From assembly GCA_019448385.1 (NCBI GenBank), contig JAGTXO010000005.1, forward strand, positions 186,001 through 250,000: DNA of 64,000 bases, written 5' to 3'. Under the pieces are notes generated by a model. The model ran no database searches. It saw only the letters and a program-made list of their open reading frames with translations, and had not been told where the DNA came from. Shown in pieces: positions 48,654 to 56,920 of this stretch (positions are counted from its first letter, which is position 1; every line of letters starts with the position of its first letter). Source of the stretch: Diacronema lutheri. Its lineage: Eukaryota > Haptophyta > Pavlovophyceae > Pavlovales > Pavlovaceae. A program made the translations under genes and the position numbers.

Positions 48654-49667
48654 ATGCTCCTGCGGTCGGTCGTGACGGCCATCACCGCGGCTGCCGTCGC
48701 GACGTCGCGCCCTCTCCGCAGCGCGCTGCGCATGGCCGCGCCCGGCGCCGCGAGCCCTCGCTTCGACGGCGTTGCGCTCGCCGCATGCCTGCGCACGCGC
48801 GCGTCCGGCCGCCAGGTCGAGCACTACGACGAGACCGACTCGACGATGCTGCGCGCGGCGGCGCGGCTGGCCGAGCGCGGCGGGCGCGAGGCGCACGGCG
48901 CGCTGGTCGTGGCGGACTGGCAGACGGGCGGCATCGGCCGCCGCGGGCGCAGCTGGGAGTCGGGCCGCGCGCAAAACCTCCTCTTCAGCTTAGTGTGGTC
49001 GCCACCCGAGCTCGACGACGCGCCGCCCGCCGCCGTGCTCGCGCACATGATCCAGCTCAACCTCGCCGTGTCCGTCGCGGTGGTGCAGGCGTGCAAGGCG
49101 GTCGGCGTGACGAGCGCGCGCGTCAAGTGGCCGAACGACGTCTGGGCTCTCGAGCGCAAGCTCGCCGGCAGCCTCGTCAACTTTGACGGCGGGCGTGCGG
49201 CCGTCATCGGCATCGGGCTGAACGTCAACGAGCGGTGCGCCGACGCCGACGCGGGCGGAGGCGCGAGCGGTGACGGGCAGCCGTGGCGAGTGCAGCGCGT
49301 CAGCGTGCGCGAGCTCCTTGGCTCCGCCGAGCCTGTCGCGCGCGAGCCGCTCCTTGCTGGCGTGTGCAACGAGCTCGAGCAACTCATGGATTTGCCACCC
49401 GAGCGCTTCGTGACCGCATACCGCCAGGCCGACATGCTGATCGGCCGCGCGGTGCGCGTCCACCACGTCAGCCGCGAGGTGCGCGACCCGCGCGACTACG
49501 ACGGCACCGTGCTTGGCGTCACGCCCGAGGGCTACCTGCGAGTGCGCCACTGCAACGGCGAGTCGACGCTTTCCGGCGAGGAGGTGAGCATCACGCCACA
49601 AGACCTTGGCCAGGGGCAGGACGTCCAGCCGTCCGCGCGGTTTGGGCGGGAGCAGACGGAGTCTTGA
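48654..49667 (+). CDS. Biotin-protein ligase (BirA/HCS catalytic domain)
   Basis: Single exon, 337 aa. The biotin/lipoate-ligase core is complete: EHYDETDSTMLRAAARLAE, ALVVADWQTGGIGRRGRSWE (the GRGRRGR-like biotinyl-AMP loop), NLLFSLVW, ARVKWPNDVWALERKLAG and AVIGIGLNVNERCADAD. The C-terminal beta-barrel follows (PEGYLRVRHCNGESTLSGEE). It attaches biotin to carboxylases such as acetyl-CoA carboxylase. The N-terminal 30 residues (MLLRSVVTAITAAAVATSRP) look like an organelle leader. Confidence 0.92.
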   Translation: MLLRSVVTAITAAAVATSRPLRSALRMAAPGAASPRFDGVALAACLRTRASGRQVEHYDETDSTMLRAAARLAERGGREAHGALVVADWQTGGIGRRGRSWESGRAQNLLFSLVWSPPELDDAPPAAVLAHMIQLNLAVSVAVVQACKAVGVTSARVKWPNDVWALERKLAGSLVNFDGGRAAVIGIGLNVNERCADADAGGGASGDGQPWRVQRVSVRELLGSAEPVAREPLLAGVCNELEQLMDLPPERFVTAYRQADMLIGRAVRVHHVSREVRDPRDYDGTVLGVTPEGYLRVRHCNGESTLSGEEVSITPQDLGQGQDVQPSARFGREQTES

Positions 49668-49730
49668 TCGAAAGGAAATGTGCGCTCAACTGTCAACTCC
49701 AGAGTCACCACCCCGCGCGCGTCTCAGCGC

Positions 49731-50913
49731 TCACCTCGCGACCACCGCCGGCATCGCGCCAGCGGCGTCGGCGCCACCGGCGCGAGCAGCGAGCTCCTCG
49801 AGCGCGCGGATTAGCGCGGGCAGCGCCGCGTGCGAACGAGCGGCGGACGACTGCTCGACGTGTATGAAACGGCCGGTGCTGCGCTGCGGAGGCCCGGTCG
49901 CGCGGCAGCTGTCGGCCGCGCCGTTCACCTGCCGCCCTTGCACGTCGGTCGTGGCGCACAGGTGCGCCTGCGCATCGGCGCAGCACCGCGTCGGTCGCGG
50001 CGTGCACATCGGGGCATGGCTGCGTGTGGCCGTCCGCGTGAGCCCGTCGCGCAGCCGGCAGGGAGGGCGGTGGCGCGGCGCGGGCGCGCGGTGCGGCGCG
50101 CACCCGAAACGGCAGCCCGCTGCCCCTGTTGCACGCGGTCACGTTGAGCGGCAGCCGCGAGCCGAGCGCCCGGCCGAACGTGGCGACATGCGAATCGGCG
50201 CTTGCGGGCAGCAAGGTTCCATCTGAGAGCGAGACGCCGGCGGCGTCCATCCCGTGCAGGCCGACCACGACGGTTGAGTCGGGCGCGAACAGCGCGACGT
50301 GCACCGCGTGGTAGGCGCCCGTTGACGAGTGCGCGTCGTCGGAGAGCGGGTAGCGCAGCGGCGTTCCGCCGAGCGAGCAGACCCTCGTGCGACCGTCGCA
50401 CGGTGTTGCGCGCGACGTTTCGACGCAGCGGTGGTGCCCGCTCATCAAGACGGCGTGCACCGCGCGCGGATCTGCCCGTGCGAGAATTGAGCCGCACTGC
50501 GCGCCGTTGCCGTCGGCGATGGGGTGCGGGCATTCGACGAGCAAGCCGCGGCCGCGGAGCTGCGGCCGGAGCGCAAACGACGGGCCGCCGCGCGAGCGCT
50601 CGCCGCCGAGCGGAGCCCACACGAGGGCTGCGACGGCCGCGTCCCAGCAGAGCGAGTAGGCTGCCACGGCCGCCAGCCGCGCAGCGCGCGATGCACCGCT
50701 CGCGCCGAGCGGCAGCTCGGCCGCCGCGCGAATGGAAAGGACGAGTGCATTGGCCTCGGGGCTCGGGTCGAGCCCCCAGACGGGGAGGTGGCGCGCGACG
50801 TTTGCAACGTCAAATGCGCTCGCGGCGCTCCTCGCGGCGGGGCGTGTGCCGGTGCACTCGCCAATCGGAGGCCAAGGCAATGCGGAAGCGAACAAGGCGA
50901 AAAGCTCCATCAT
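49731..50913 (-). CDS. Uncharacterised secreted-type protein with His/Asp motifs
   Basis: Exons 50913-50104 and 49967-49731 give 348 aa. It starts with a short hydrophobic leader (MMELFALFASALPW). Motifs include GRGLLVECPHPIADGNG, AVLMSGHHRCVETSRATPCD, YPLSDDAHSSTGAYHAVHVA and VVGLHGMDAAGVSLSDGT, so His/Asp residues recur in ECPHP, SGHHRC, SDDAH and GLHG. I recall a similar pattern from uncharacterised bacterial secreted proteins. A metal-dependent hydrolase is possible but not shown. The C-terminal exon contains CATTDVQGRQVNGAADSC and two cysteines that may pair. It converges with the biotin ligase. Confidence 0.5.
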
Positions 50914-51266
50914 GGCCGGTCTGACGAGATCATGCTTGGAGTGGACACAGGGCGTGCCGCGTGCGAACCTGGCCGCCCAGCACCAGCTGGCCAGCACCAG
51001 CTGGCCAGCACTCACGGCCCCATGCGACGTCGTGTCTTCTTGCATCGAATCGGCAGTGATGCTTGCGCGGGCCACGGCCGGCCGAGAGGTCGTCAGGTGA
51101 CGTCCGCCGAGCAACGGGCTGCTTTGTGAGTTTGTTGACGTTGACAAGCAGCGGCCTTCGCAACATGGAGTGCGCCTCGAGGCCGGACCGCGCAGGGCTT
51201 GTCTTAAGCGCAGGCGGGACGCGATGAACGTAACCTCTCGAGAGGGGGGTGGCGGCGAGCGCGTCA

Positions 51267-51632
51267 TTAGTTGCCACGGCGCTTGCCCGTGTTGGTGCCG
51301 CGAGGACGCCGAGCCCGCCGAGCAAACGAGGAGCAGGGTCGGGCGCCGTGATTCGCCTTGGTCGGACGCCTCTTGTTGCGGTTCATGAGCTCCATGATCG
51401 TCGGCACCTCGGCCTCGCCTGCCTTGGCGAACGGCACCCACACGAGCGCAAGCGCCCGCGCGGGCTCAGGCGCGCAGAAGGCGGCGACCGGTGCCGACCG
51501 CGGCGCGAGAATTGAGAAGATTGTGGCAGGCGACGTGCGCGCCGCGCGGCCCATCGCGCCGAATGCGCAGCGCGCGCCAAGCCCGCCAAACGAGGCCGCG
51601 ACGCGCGCGATGCCAGCCATTGCACGCGTCAT
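51267..51632 (-). CDS. Small basic, probably mitochondrial protein (ribosomal-like)
   Basis: 121 aa. The first 30 residues (MTRAMAGIARVAASFGGLGA) resemble a mitochondrial presequence. The C-terminal third is strongly basic with a distinctive motif: IMELMNRNKRRPTKANHGAR, then PCSSFARRARRPRGT. Compact Asn-His-Gly-(A/K)-R-Pro-Cys motifs in a basic tail suggest a small mitoribosomal protein, but I cannot name it. It is head to head with LYRM5 (71 bp), another mitochondrial gene, which supports the location. Confidence 0.5.
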   Translation of the reverse strand: MTRAMAGIARVAASFGGLGARCAFGAMGRAARTSPATIFSILAPRSAPVAAFCAPEPARALALVWVPFAKAGEAEVPTIMELMNRNKRRPTKANHGARPCSSFARRARRPRGTNTGKRRGN

Positions 51633-51703
51633 GCGCCGGTAGGGACCCGCACGATGGCGCCGGGCCCCCGGATGGGAGACTGAAAGCCCCGCTTCCCGCC
51701 CGG

Positions 51704-51943
51704 ATGCATCCGCTCGTGCGGGACCTGTACAAGCGGTTCCTCCTCGTCGGCAAGGACTATCCAGGGGGTCTTGCGCTCGTTCGGCGCAAGGCCAAGGAGG
51801 CGCTGCGCAATCAGGCGCACCTGCAGGACGAGCTCGAGATCAAGCGAGCAGTGGCACGTGGCCGCTGGATGGTCCGCGAGCTGCAGGGCATCATCAAGCT
51901 GAAGAAGTACCGCGAGATGAAGAAGCGGTACTCTTCGCCTTGA
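51704..51943 (+). CDS. LYRM5/ETFRF1 LYR-motif protein
   Basis: 79 aa from the ATG at 51704. VRDLYKRFLLVGKDYPGGL, then VRRKAKEALRNQAHLQDELE and IKRAVARGRWMVRELQGIIK with LKKYREMKKRY match LYRM5 nearly residue for residue, including the L-Y-(K/R)-(R/F) motif. In animals LYRM5 (ETFRF1) removes FAD from the electron-transfer flavoprotein in the mitochondrial matrix. The long upstream open frame is untranslated and overlaps the divergent partner gene. Confidence 0.92.
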   Translation: MHPLVRDLYKRFLLVGKDYPGGLALVRRKAKEALRNQAHLQDELEIKRAVARGRWMVRELQGIIKLKKYREMKKRYSSP

Positions 51944-52216
51944 GACTCTGCCCGTGCGCCCCACCTCCGAGCCGCGGTAGCACATCGCCAGCCGGGCTGG
52001 CGCGCGTGTGGGCGGCCTCCCAGTGCGATGGAGAGCGGCCGGCGAGCCCGCGCCGATGCGAAGCCCAGCCTTTTCCGGGTGCGGAGCGCAACATTGGAGC
52101 GCGCGCACGCTAGGTGCACAATCAGCGGGAAGTGCACGTGCGCATCACGCGCGGCTCCGAGCTCAACCAACCCGCAGTGCAGAGTTGTCCCCACAGTCGA
52201 GCACCTTCGGCGGGAG

Positions 52217-53287
52217 ATGGCGGCGCTCGTGTTCTTGGCGGCGCTCGGAGCCGCCCCGATGCGCGTCTTGGTGACCGGCGCGGGCGGGCGCACCGGAGCG
52301 CTCACGTTCAAGCAGCTGGCCGAGCGCCCCGACCAGTTCGCTCCGTTCGGCCTGGTCCGCTCGTCCAAGGCGGCCGGCAAGCTGAAGCGCGTCGGCGCGT
52401 CCTCAGCGCAACTCATACGGTCCGACATCATGGACGCCAAGGTGCGCGTGCGATGCGGTGGCGCGCGGTGAGCACGCACCGCAGCGGCGCGCGGTGAGCA
52501 CGCACCGCAGCGGCGCGCGCCTAGCATGCCGTGCGTGCCGTGCGCGCGCGCGCCGCGCCCCGCTCGCTCCCCGCGCCTGCAGCTGCTCGCAAAGCACATG
52601 TCGGACGCGAAGATCCAGGCGCTCGTGATTTGCACGAGCGCGACGCCACAGATCAAGAAGCGCTCGATCGTCAAGCTGCTCCTCAGCAAGCTCCTCCGCA
52701 GGCCGGGCGGCCGTCCGACGTTCCGCTTCCCGCCGCGCGGCACGCCCGAGGAGGTCGATTACTACGGCTGCCTGGCGCAGATCGACGCAGCCAAGGCGGC
52801 GGGCGTGAGCCACGTCGTGCTCGTCTCGTCGATGGGCGGGACGGACGCGTCCAACTTTCTCAACACGATCGGGCGCAAACCGGACGGCACGGGTGGCGAC
52901 ATTCTTTTGTGGAAGCGCAAGGCGGAAAAGTACATTGCGGCGTCCGGTGTGCCATTCACGATCGTCCACCCGGGCGGGCTGATCGACGAGCCGGGCGGCA
53001 AGCGGCGTATCATCGCGGGCGTGGACGACGAGCTGCTCAAGCGCACGCCGCGCACGATCCCGCGCGACGATGTGGCGAAGGTGTGTGTCGAGGCGCTGCT
53101 GCACGCGAACGCGCGCGGCCTGGCTTTTGACATCATCACCGACCCGGTTGGCGAGGGCGACGCGACGCGCGACTTTGGCGCCTTCTTCGACACGCTCGCA
53201 TCCGGGCGCAGGTATGATTTTTCAAAGGATCCGGGCGAGCCGCCCGCGGCTTTCCCAGGCGGCCTGCCCGTTGGGCAGCCAAAGTAG
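52217..53287 (+). CDS. NmrA-like atypical short-chain dehydrogenase
   Basis: Exons 52217-52441 and 52583-53287 give 309 aa. The N-terminal nucleotide-binding strand is MRVLVTGAGGRTGALTFKQL (GxxGxxG). Next come FGLVRSSKAAGKLK, IRSDIMDAK and, after the intron, LVICTSATPQIKKRS, SHVVLVSSMGGTDASNFL and SGVPFTIVHPGGLIDEPGGK. The order resembles plant At5g02240-type proteins, NAD(P)-binding and mostly of unknown substrate. RTIPRDDVAKVCVEALLH is the usual C-terminal block. The intron has a GTGCGCG donor and contains a short direct repeat (ggtgagcacgcaccgcagcg, twice). Confidence 0.82.
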
Positions 53288-53493
53288 CGTGCCGAGCGCC
53301 CGAGCCCGTGCACTGCGCCAGCCAAATTGATGTCGTCCAACCCGGATGCAGCGCTCGAGCGAGTCGTTGTCGAGCGCGGCCTCGAGCACCGAGCCTGTGC
53401 AAAGGCCAACCTGGTGGGGGAGCGCCTCGCAGGCTCGGCGCTCGAGACGTGACGGGTTTTTGAAAAACCGGCGCGAGGCGCGGAAGCCGGAAA

Positions 53494-55260
53494 ATGGCCT
53501 CCATCGCGGTTCTGCGCATGGGCATCCTCGTGGGCATGACCCACACGCGGTCGTGCGCGCCAGCCGTGCGGGGCTGGGCGTGCGTCCGATCGCCGACGCG
53601 AGGTCGCGCTGTCGCGATTTACGCGTCCTCGGCCGAGCCCACCGGCGCGGACGATGAGCCGGCACCGCGGTCCAAGGACTGGCGCGCGGTGCGTGCGCGC
53701 CTCGTCGCGCAGGAGGCGAAGCAGCAGCAGGCTGCCGCCGAAGCGGACGGGACTCTGCCAGCGCCCACCGTCCGCGCCTCGGCCGCGCCCGACGGCGGCT
53801 GGATGCACGAGACGCCGCTCATCGAGCAGGGGTCGGTCATCCTCGCGTCGACAGCAAAGGCTGGAACTTTTGGTGTGGGGTCGTTCACGCTTTCGCAGCA
53901 GTACTTTGCAAAGTCGGTGATCCTGATCACGTCGCACAGCCACGACTTCACGCGCGGCCTCATCCTTAACCGGCGCACGCCCTTTACCGACGACAACGGC
54001 TGGAACTTTTGGTTCGGAGGCGACGTGCAGTCGCTCGCCGACGCGCGCGACGCGCGCGAGATGACGTGCCTCCACACGCTCTCCTCGCCGGCCGCGGAGC
54101 GCATGTCCATCCGCGTCCTCGAAGGCATTTTCTACACGAGCCTCGATTGCGCGCGCGCGCTCGTCGCGCAGGGGCTCGCGAGCAAGTCCGACTTTTGGGC
54201 GTTTGTCGGGTACGCTGGATGGGGTCCGGGCCAGCTGCAGGATGAGCTCGACCGGCCGACGGGCTCGAGCTGGCGGCTCGTCTCGGCGGACAGCGGCGTG
54301 CTGCTGCGCGAGCTTATCGGCCAGCGCCGCGCCGCCGACGCTGCTGGCGCCGCCGACGCCGACGCCGACGGCGCAGTCGACGCCGACGATTGCGGGATCG
54401 GAACGTGGGCACGCCTCAACCGCGGCATCGGGCTTGGTTCCAAGGAAGTCGACTCGTCGGCCGGCGGATTCTCCGACCGAATGCTGCGCGAGTGGGTGCG
54501 CGTGAACCTGCGCCCGCTCGCGCCGACGAGCGCGCTCACCGCGTGGACGGTCGCCGCCGTCGCGTCGACGCCGGGCGGCGCGCTCTCGGCCGTCTCGGTG
54601 CGCGTCGGCACCGTGCTCCGCTCGGCGCCGTGCGTCGCCGAATTCACGCTGAGCGCGCAGTTCATGCACAAGGCGCTCGTGCTCGTGCTCCGCTCGGGGC
54701 GCTCCGGCTCGGTGGGCGTGATCCTCAACCGCATCTCGGGCGCGCACGTCATGTTCCCGGCGAGCGGTCGGAAGCGACACGTGCTCTTTGGCGGCAAGCT
54801 CGCGCTTCGCGACAGCGCAATCCTCTGGCTCCATCGCAGACGCGAGCTGCCCGGCGAGCCGATCGGCGACTCGGGCGTGTTCCGCACAACGGGCGAGGCT
54901 GTCGCGCTCGCGATCAGCAGGGGCCGCGCCGTCCCCTCCGATTTTGTATGCGTGCACGGGCTGCAGGCATGGGGCGCAGGGATGCTCGAGCGCGAAATCG
55001 CGGCTGGCTCGTTTGTGCCCATCGCCCAGCCTGAGCGCGCGGTGCCGTGGGAGCGGATCTGGGAGGTGGCCGACCCCGCCGGCGATGGCGGGCCGCGCGC
55101 GACGGTCGGCGCGGGCAGCGTCGGCTGCGACCTCTGGGAGGCGGCGCGCGCCGCCGAGCCGAGCGAGGTGGTCGGCGGTCTCGCGCGCGAGGCTGCGGAT
55201 GGCAACGTCGAGCTGGCCGACCTGGCTTTGCTCAAGTGGGCGGACACCTTCCTCGCGTGA
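53494..55260 (+). CDS. Two-domain AlgH/UPF0301 (DUF179) protein, probably plastid
   Basis: Single exon, 588 aa. After a leader rich in Arg/Ser/Ala (about 45 residues) two AlgH repeats follow. Repeat 1: QQYFAKSVILITSHSHDFTR, GLILNRRTPF, WFGGDVQSL and FVGYAGWGPGQLQDELDRPT. Repeat 2: QFMHKALVLVLRSGRSGSVG, VILNRISGAHVM, LFGGKLALRDSAILWLHRR and VHGLQAWGAGMLEREIAAGS. The FxxSV-x-L-x-x..GLILN..., FGG and GWGPGQLx(D/R)E signatures are canonical. Plant homologues are chloroplast proteins of unknown function; internal duplication is seen in some algae. Confidence 0.88.
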   Translation: MASIAVLRMGILVGMTHTRSCAPAVRGWACVRSPTRGRAVAIYASSAEPTGADDEPAPRSKDWRAVRARLVAQEAKQQQAAAEADGTLPAPTVRASAAPDGGWMHETPLIEQGSVILASTAKAGTFGVGSFTLSQQYFAKSVILITSHSHDFTRGLILNRRTPFTDDNGWNFWFGGDVQSLADARDAREMTCLHTLSSPAAERMSIRVLEGIFYTSLDCARALVAQGLASKSDFWAFVGYAGWGPGQLQDELDRPTGSSWRLVSADSGVLLRELIGQRRAADAAGAADADADGAVDADDCGIGTWARLNRGIGLGSKEVDSSAGGFSDRMLREWVRVNLRPLAPTSALTAWTVAAVASTPGGALSAVSVRVGTVLRSAPCVAEFTLSAQFMHKALVLVLRSGRSGSVGVILNRISGAHVMFPASGRKRHVLFGGKLALRDSAILWLHRRRELPGEPIGDSGVFRTTGEAVALAISRGRAVPSDFVCVHGLQAWGAGMLEREIAAGSFVPIAQPERAVPWERIWEVADPAGDGGPRATVGAGSVGCDLWEAARAAEPSEVVGGLAREAADGNVELADLALLKWADTFLA

Positions 55261-55338
55261 TTCTCCGGGGCACCGGCGCTGTGACTTGCCCTCAGCCCGT
55301 GCGAGGCACAGCGCACTGCCACCCGCGCGAGACGGCGA

Positions 55339-55989
55339 CTAGCCCAGTGCGCGTTGCGCGCCGAGCGTTTCGTGCGCCGGGAGCTCGTGCGCGAGACGAC
55401 CCGACGTTTGCTGCGACTTCACGCCCGTCCTGGCGATGAGCTGGATGTCGCGCGGCCGCTCGATCGCGGCGCGCGAAGCAAAGTCGGCCATCGATTCGTC
55501 GGGCCGAGCATCAAAGGGCTCGTGCAGCCTAAGCGTACGCGGCCCGAGGACTGTGAGGAACTCATCGAACTCGCGCCGCGTCGCGTGATTGACGTCGGGC
55601 CGGTAGTTGAACGCCATTGTATCGATTAGGTTTTGCAGCTCAACGTCGGACGGCGGCCCGCCCTGCCCCTCGAGAAGGCCCGTCTGCGCGCCCTCGAGCA
55701 CGCTGCGCACGTGTCCAACGTTGACAAAGGTGGACGAGCCAGCCGTCAGCGAGAAGATCTGCGAGAGCCGCTCGGTCGGCTCACGCTGCGAGCGCATGAA
55801 CGCGGTCTCGATCTCCTCGAGCACATCCTCGAGGGTGAGCCCCTCGGACGGGTCCATCTCCTCAATAGTGATCTCAAAGCCGAGCTTGAGCGCAAGGTGC
55901 ACCGCCAGCTTGGGTGAGATCACGCTGTCCCGGTTCACATCCAGGAAGTTGAAAAGCTCTCTGATCTGCTCGCGCTGGCGGTCGTCCAT
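55339..55989 (-). CDS. EF-hand-like protein
   Basis: Single exon, 216 aa from the ATG at 55989. The opening (MDDRQREQIRELFNFLDVNR, then DSVISPKLAVHLALKLGFE) has the helix-loop-helix look of a first EF-hand (DVNRDSVIS loop), but the twelfth loop position is not acidic, so calcium binding is doubtful. Further on come LEDVLEEIETAFMRSQREP, NVGHVRSVLEGAQTGLLEG and RREFDEFLTVLG, like the degenerate later hands of centrin/calmodulin relatives. Flagellar or regulatory function is possible; I do not recognise a named family. Confidence 0.5.
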   Translation of the reverse strand: MDDRQREQIRELFNFLDVNRDSVISPKLAVHLALKLGFEITIEEMDPSEGLTLEDVLEEIETAFMRSQREPTERLSQIFSLTAGSSTFVNVGHVRSVLEGAQTGLLEGQGGPPSDVELQNLIDTMAFNYRPDVNHATRREFDEFLTVLGPRTLRLHEPFDARPDESMADFASRAAIERPRDIQLIARTGVKSQQTSGRLAHELPAHETLGAQRALG

Positions 55990-56099
55990 CGCTGGGTTGT
56001 CTTGAAACGGCGCGATGGGGGCGCTACACACACGGAAGGCGCGCGCGCGTTCGTTCGGCGTCCCTCGCTGCGCGCGCCTATTCGGGCGGCTTACAATGC

Positions 56100-56676
56100 G
56101 TGTATGCCGCGCCGCGTGCGCCACGCGAGCAGGAAGCGACCCGCCTATACCGCGACATCGTGCGCGCGGCGCGGCACTTCCCCTGGCCGCACGAATCTGG
56201 AAGGCCATGGTGCGAGGCACCGCGCGCGGCGGGCGCCGCGTGCGCGCGTGTGCACGCTGAGAGGCTGGCGCTCACGCGTGGCGCTGCGTGCCATCGCAGG
56301 CGAGTCGTCCTCGTCGAGAGCGCGCGCGCCGAGTTTGAGCAGGCGCGTGAGCTCGACGACGCGAACGAGGTGATGCGCCGACTCGTCATCGGTCGCCACT
56401 GCTTGGACGAGACGGCAAAGAAGGCGCGCGCAGTTCCGCGTGTGCTCGCGCAGCGGGCGAGGGCCGAGCCTTTCGCTCCAGTTTCTGTGCGCATTCCGCC
56501 CCCGCGCGTGCGCATTCGCAGCGCACGCTCAGTCGCACTGCACGCTCGTCGGCCCTTGCCCCCGGCGCGCGCGTGTCGCTACGCAGTTTGAGGAGAAGCG
56601 CCAGAGCTTCCTCGCGCAGCAGGCGCGCGAGCCCAGCGATGGCGGCGCTCCATCCAGTGGGCCAGGAAGGCCGTGA
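56100..56676 (+). CDS. LYR-motif protein (LYRM family), three exons, start unresolved
   Basis: Exons 56100-56209, 56300-56423 and 56587-56676 join in frame. REQEATRLYRDIVRAARHFP (LYR motif), then WPHESGRPWRVVLVESARAE and FEQARELDDANEVMRRLVIG with RHCLDETAKKFEEKRQSFL fit the LYR fold of mitochondrial assembly factors. Members bind the acyl-carrier protein and help Fe-S or respiratory-complex assembly. No ATG is in frame just upstream; the start may lie in an unseen upstream exon, for instance joined at the CGAGCAG acceptor before the LYR motif. The second intron is GC-AG (AAG|GCGCGC at 56424). Confidence 0.65.
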
Positions 56677-56920
56677 TTTGGAGGGGCCACGACACATATC
56701 ACGAATTTCCGACGGAGAACGGCTCGGGCCGCTCGGCGTGTGGAGTGAATCCTGGCGGGTTGCGATGGCTGCAGCCTGCTGCGCAAGCAAAGGACAGCCC
56801 AAGCGGTGGTGGGCCACGTGAACAAGACGGCAGCCGCAGCAGTGACTTGAAAGGGCAGGGAGCCGGCCCTGCACGCGCAAAACCACATCCGCTCGTGCAG
56901 CCGAAGCTGCCCACGTGCCC

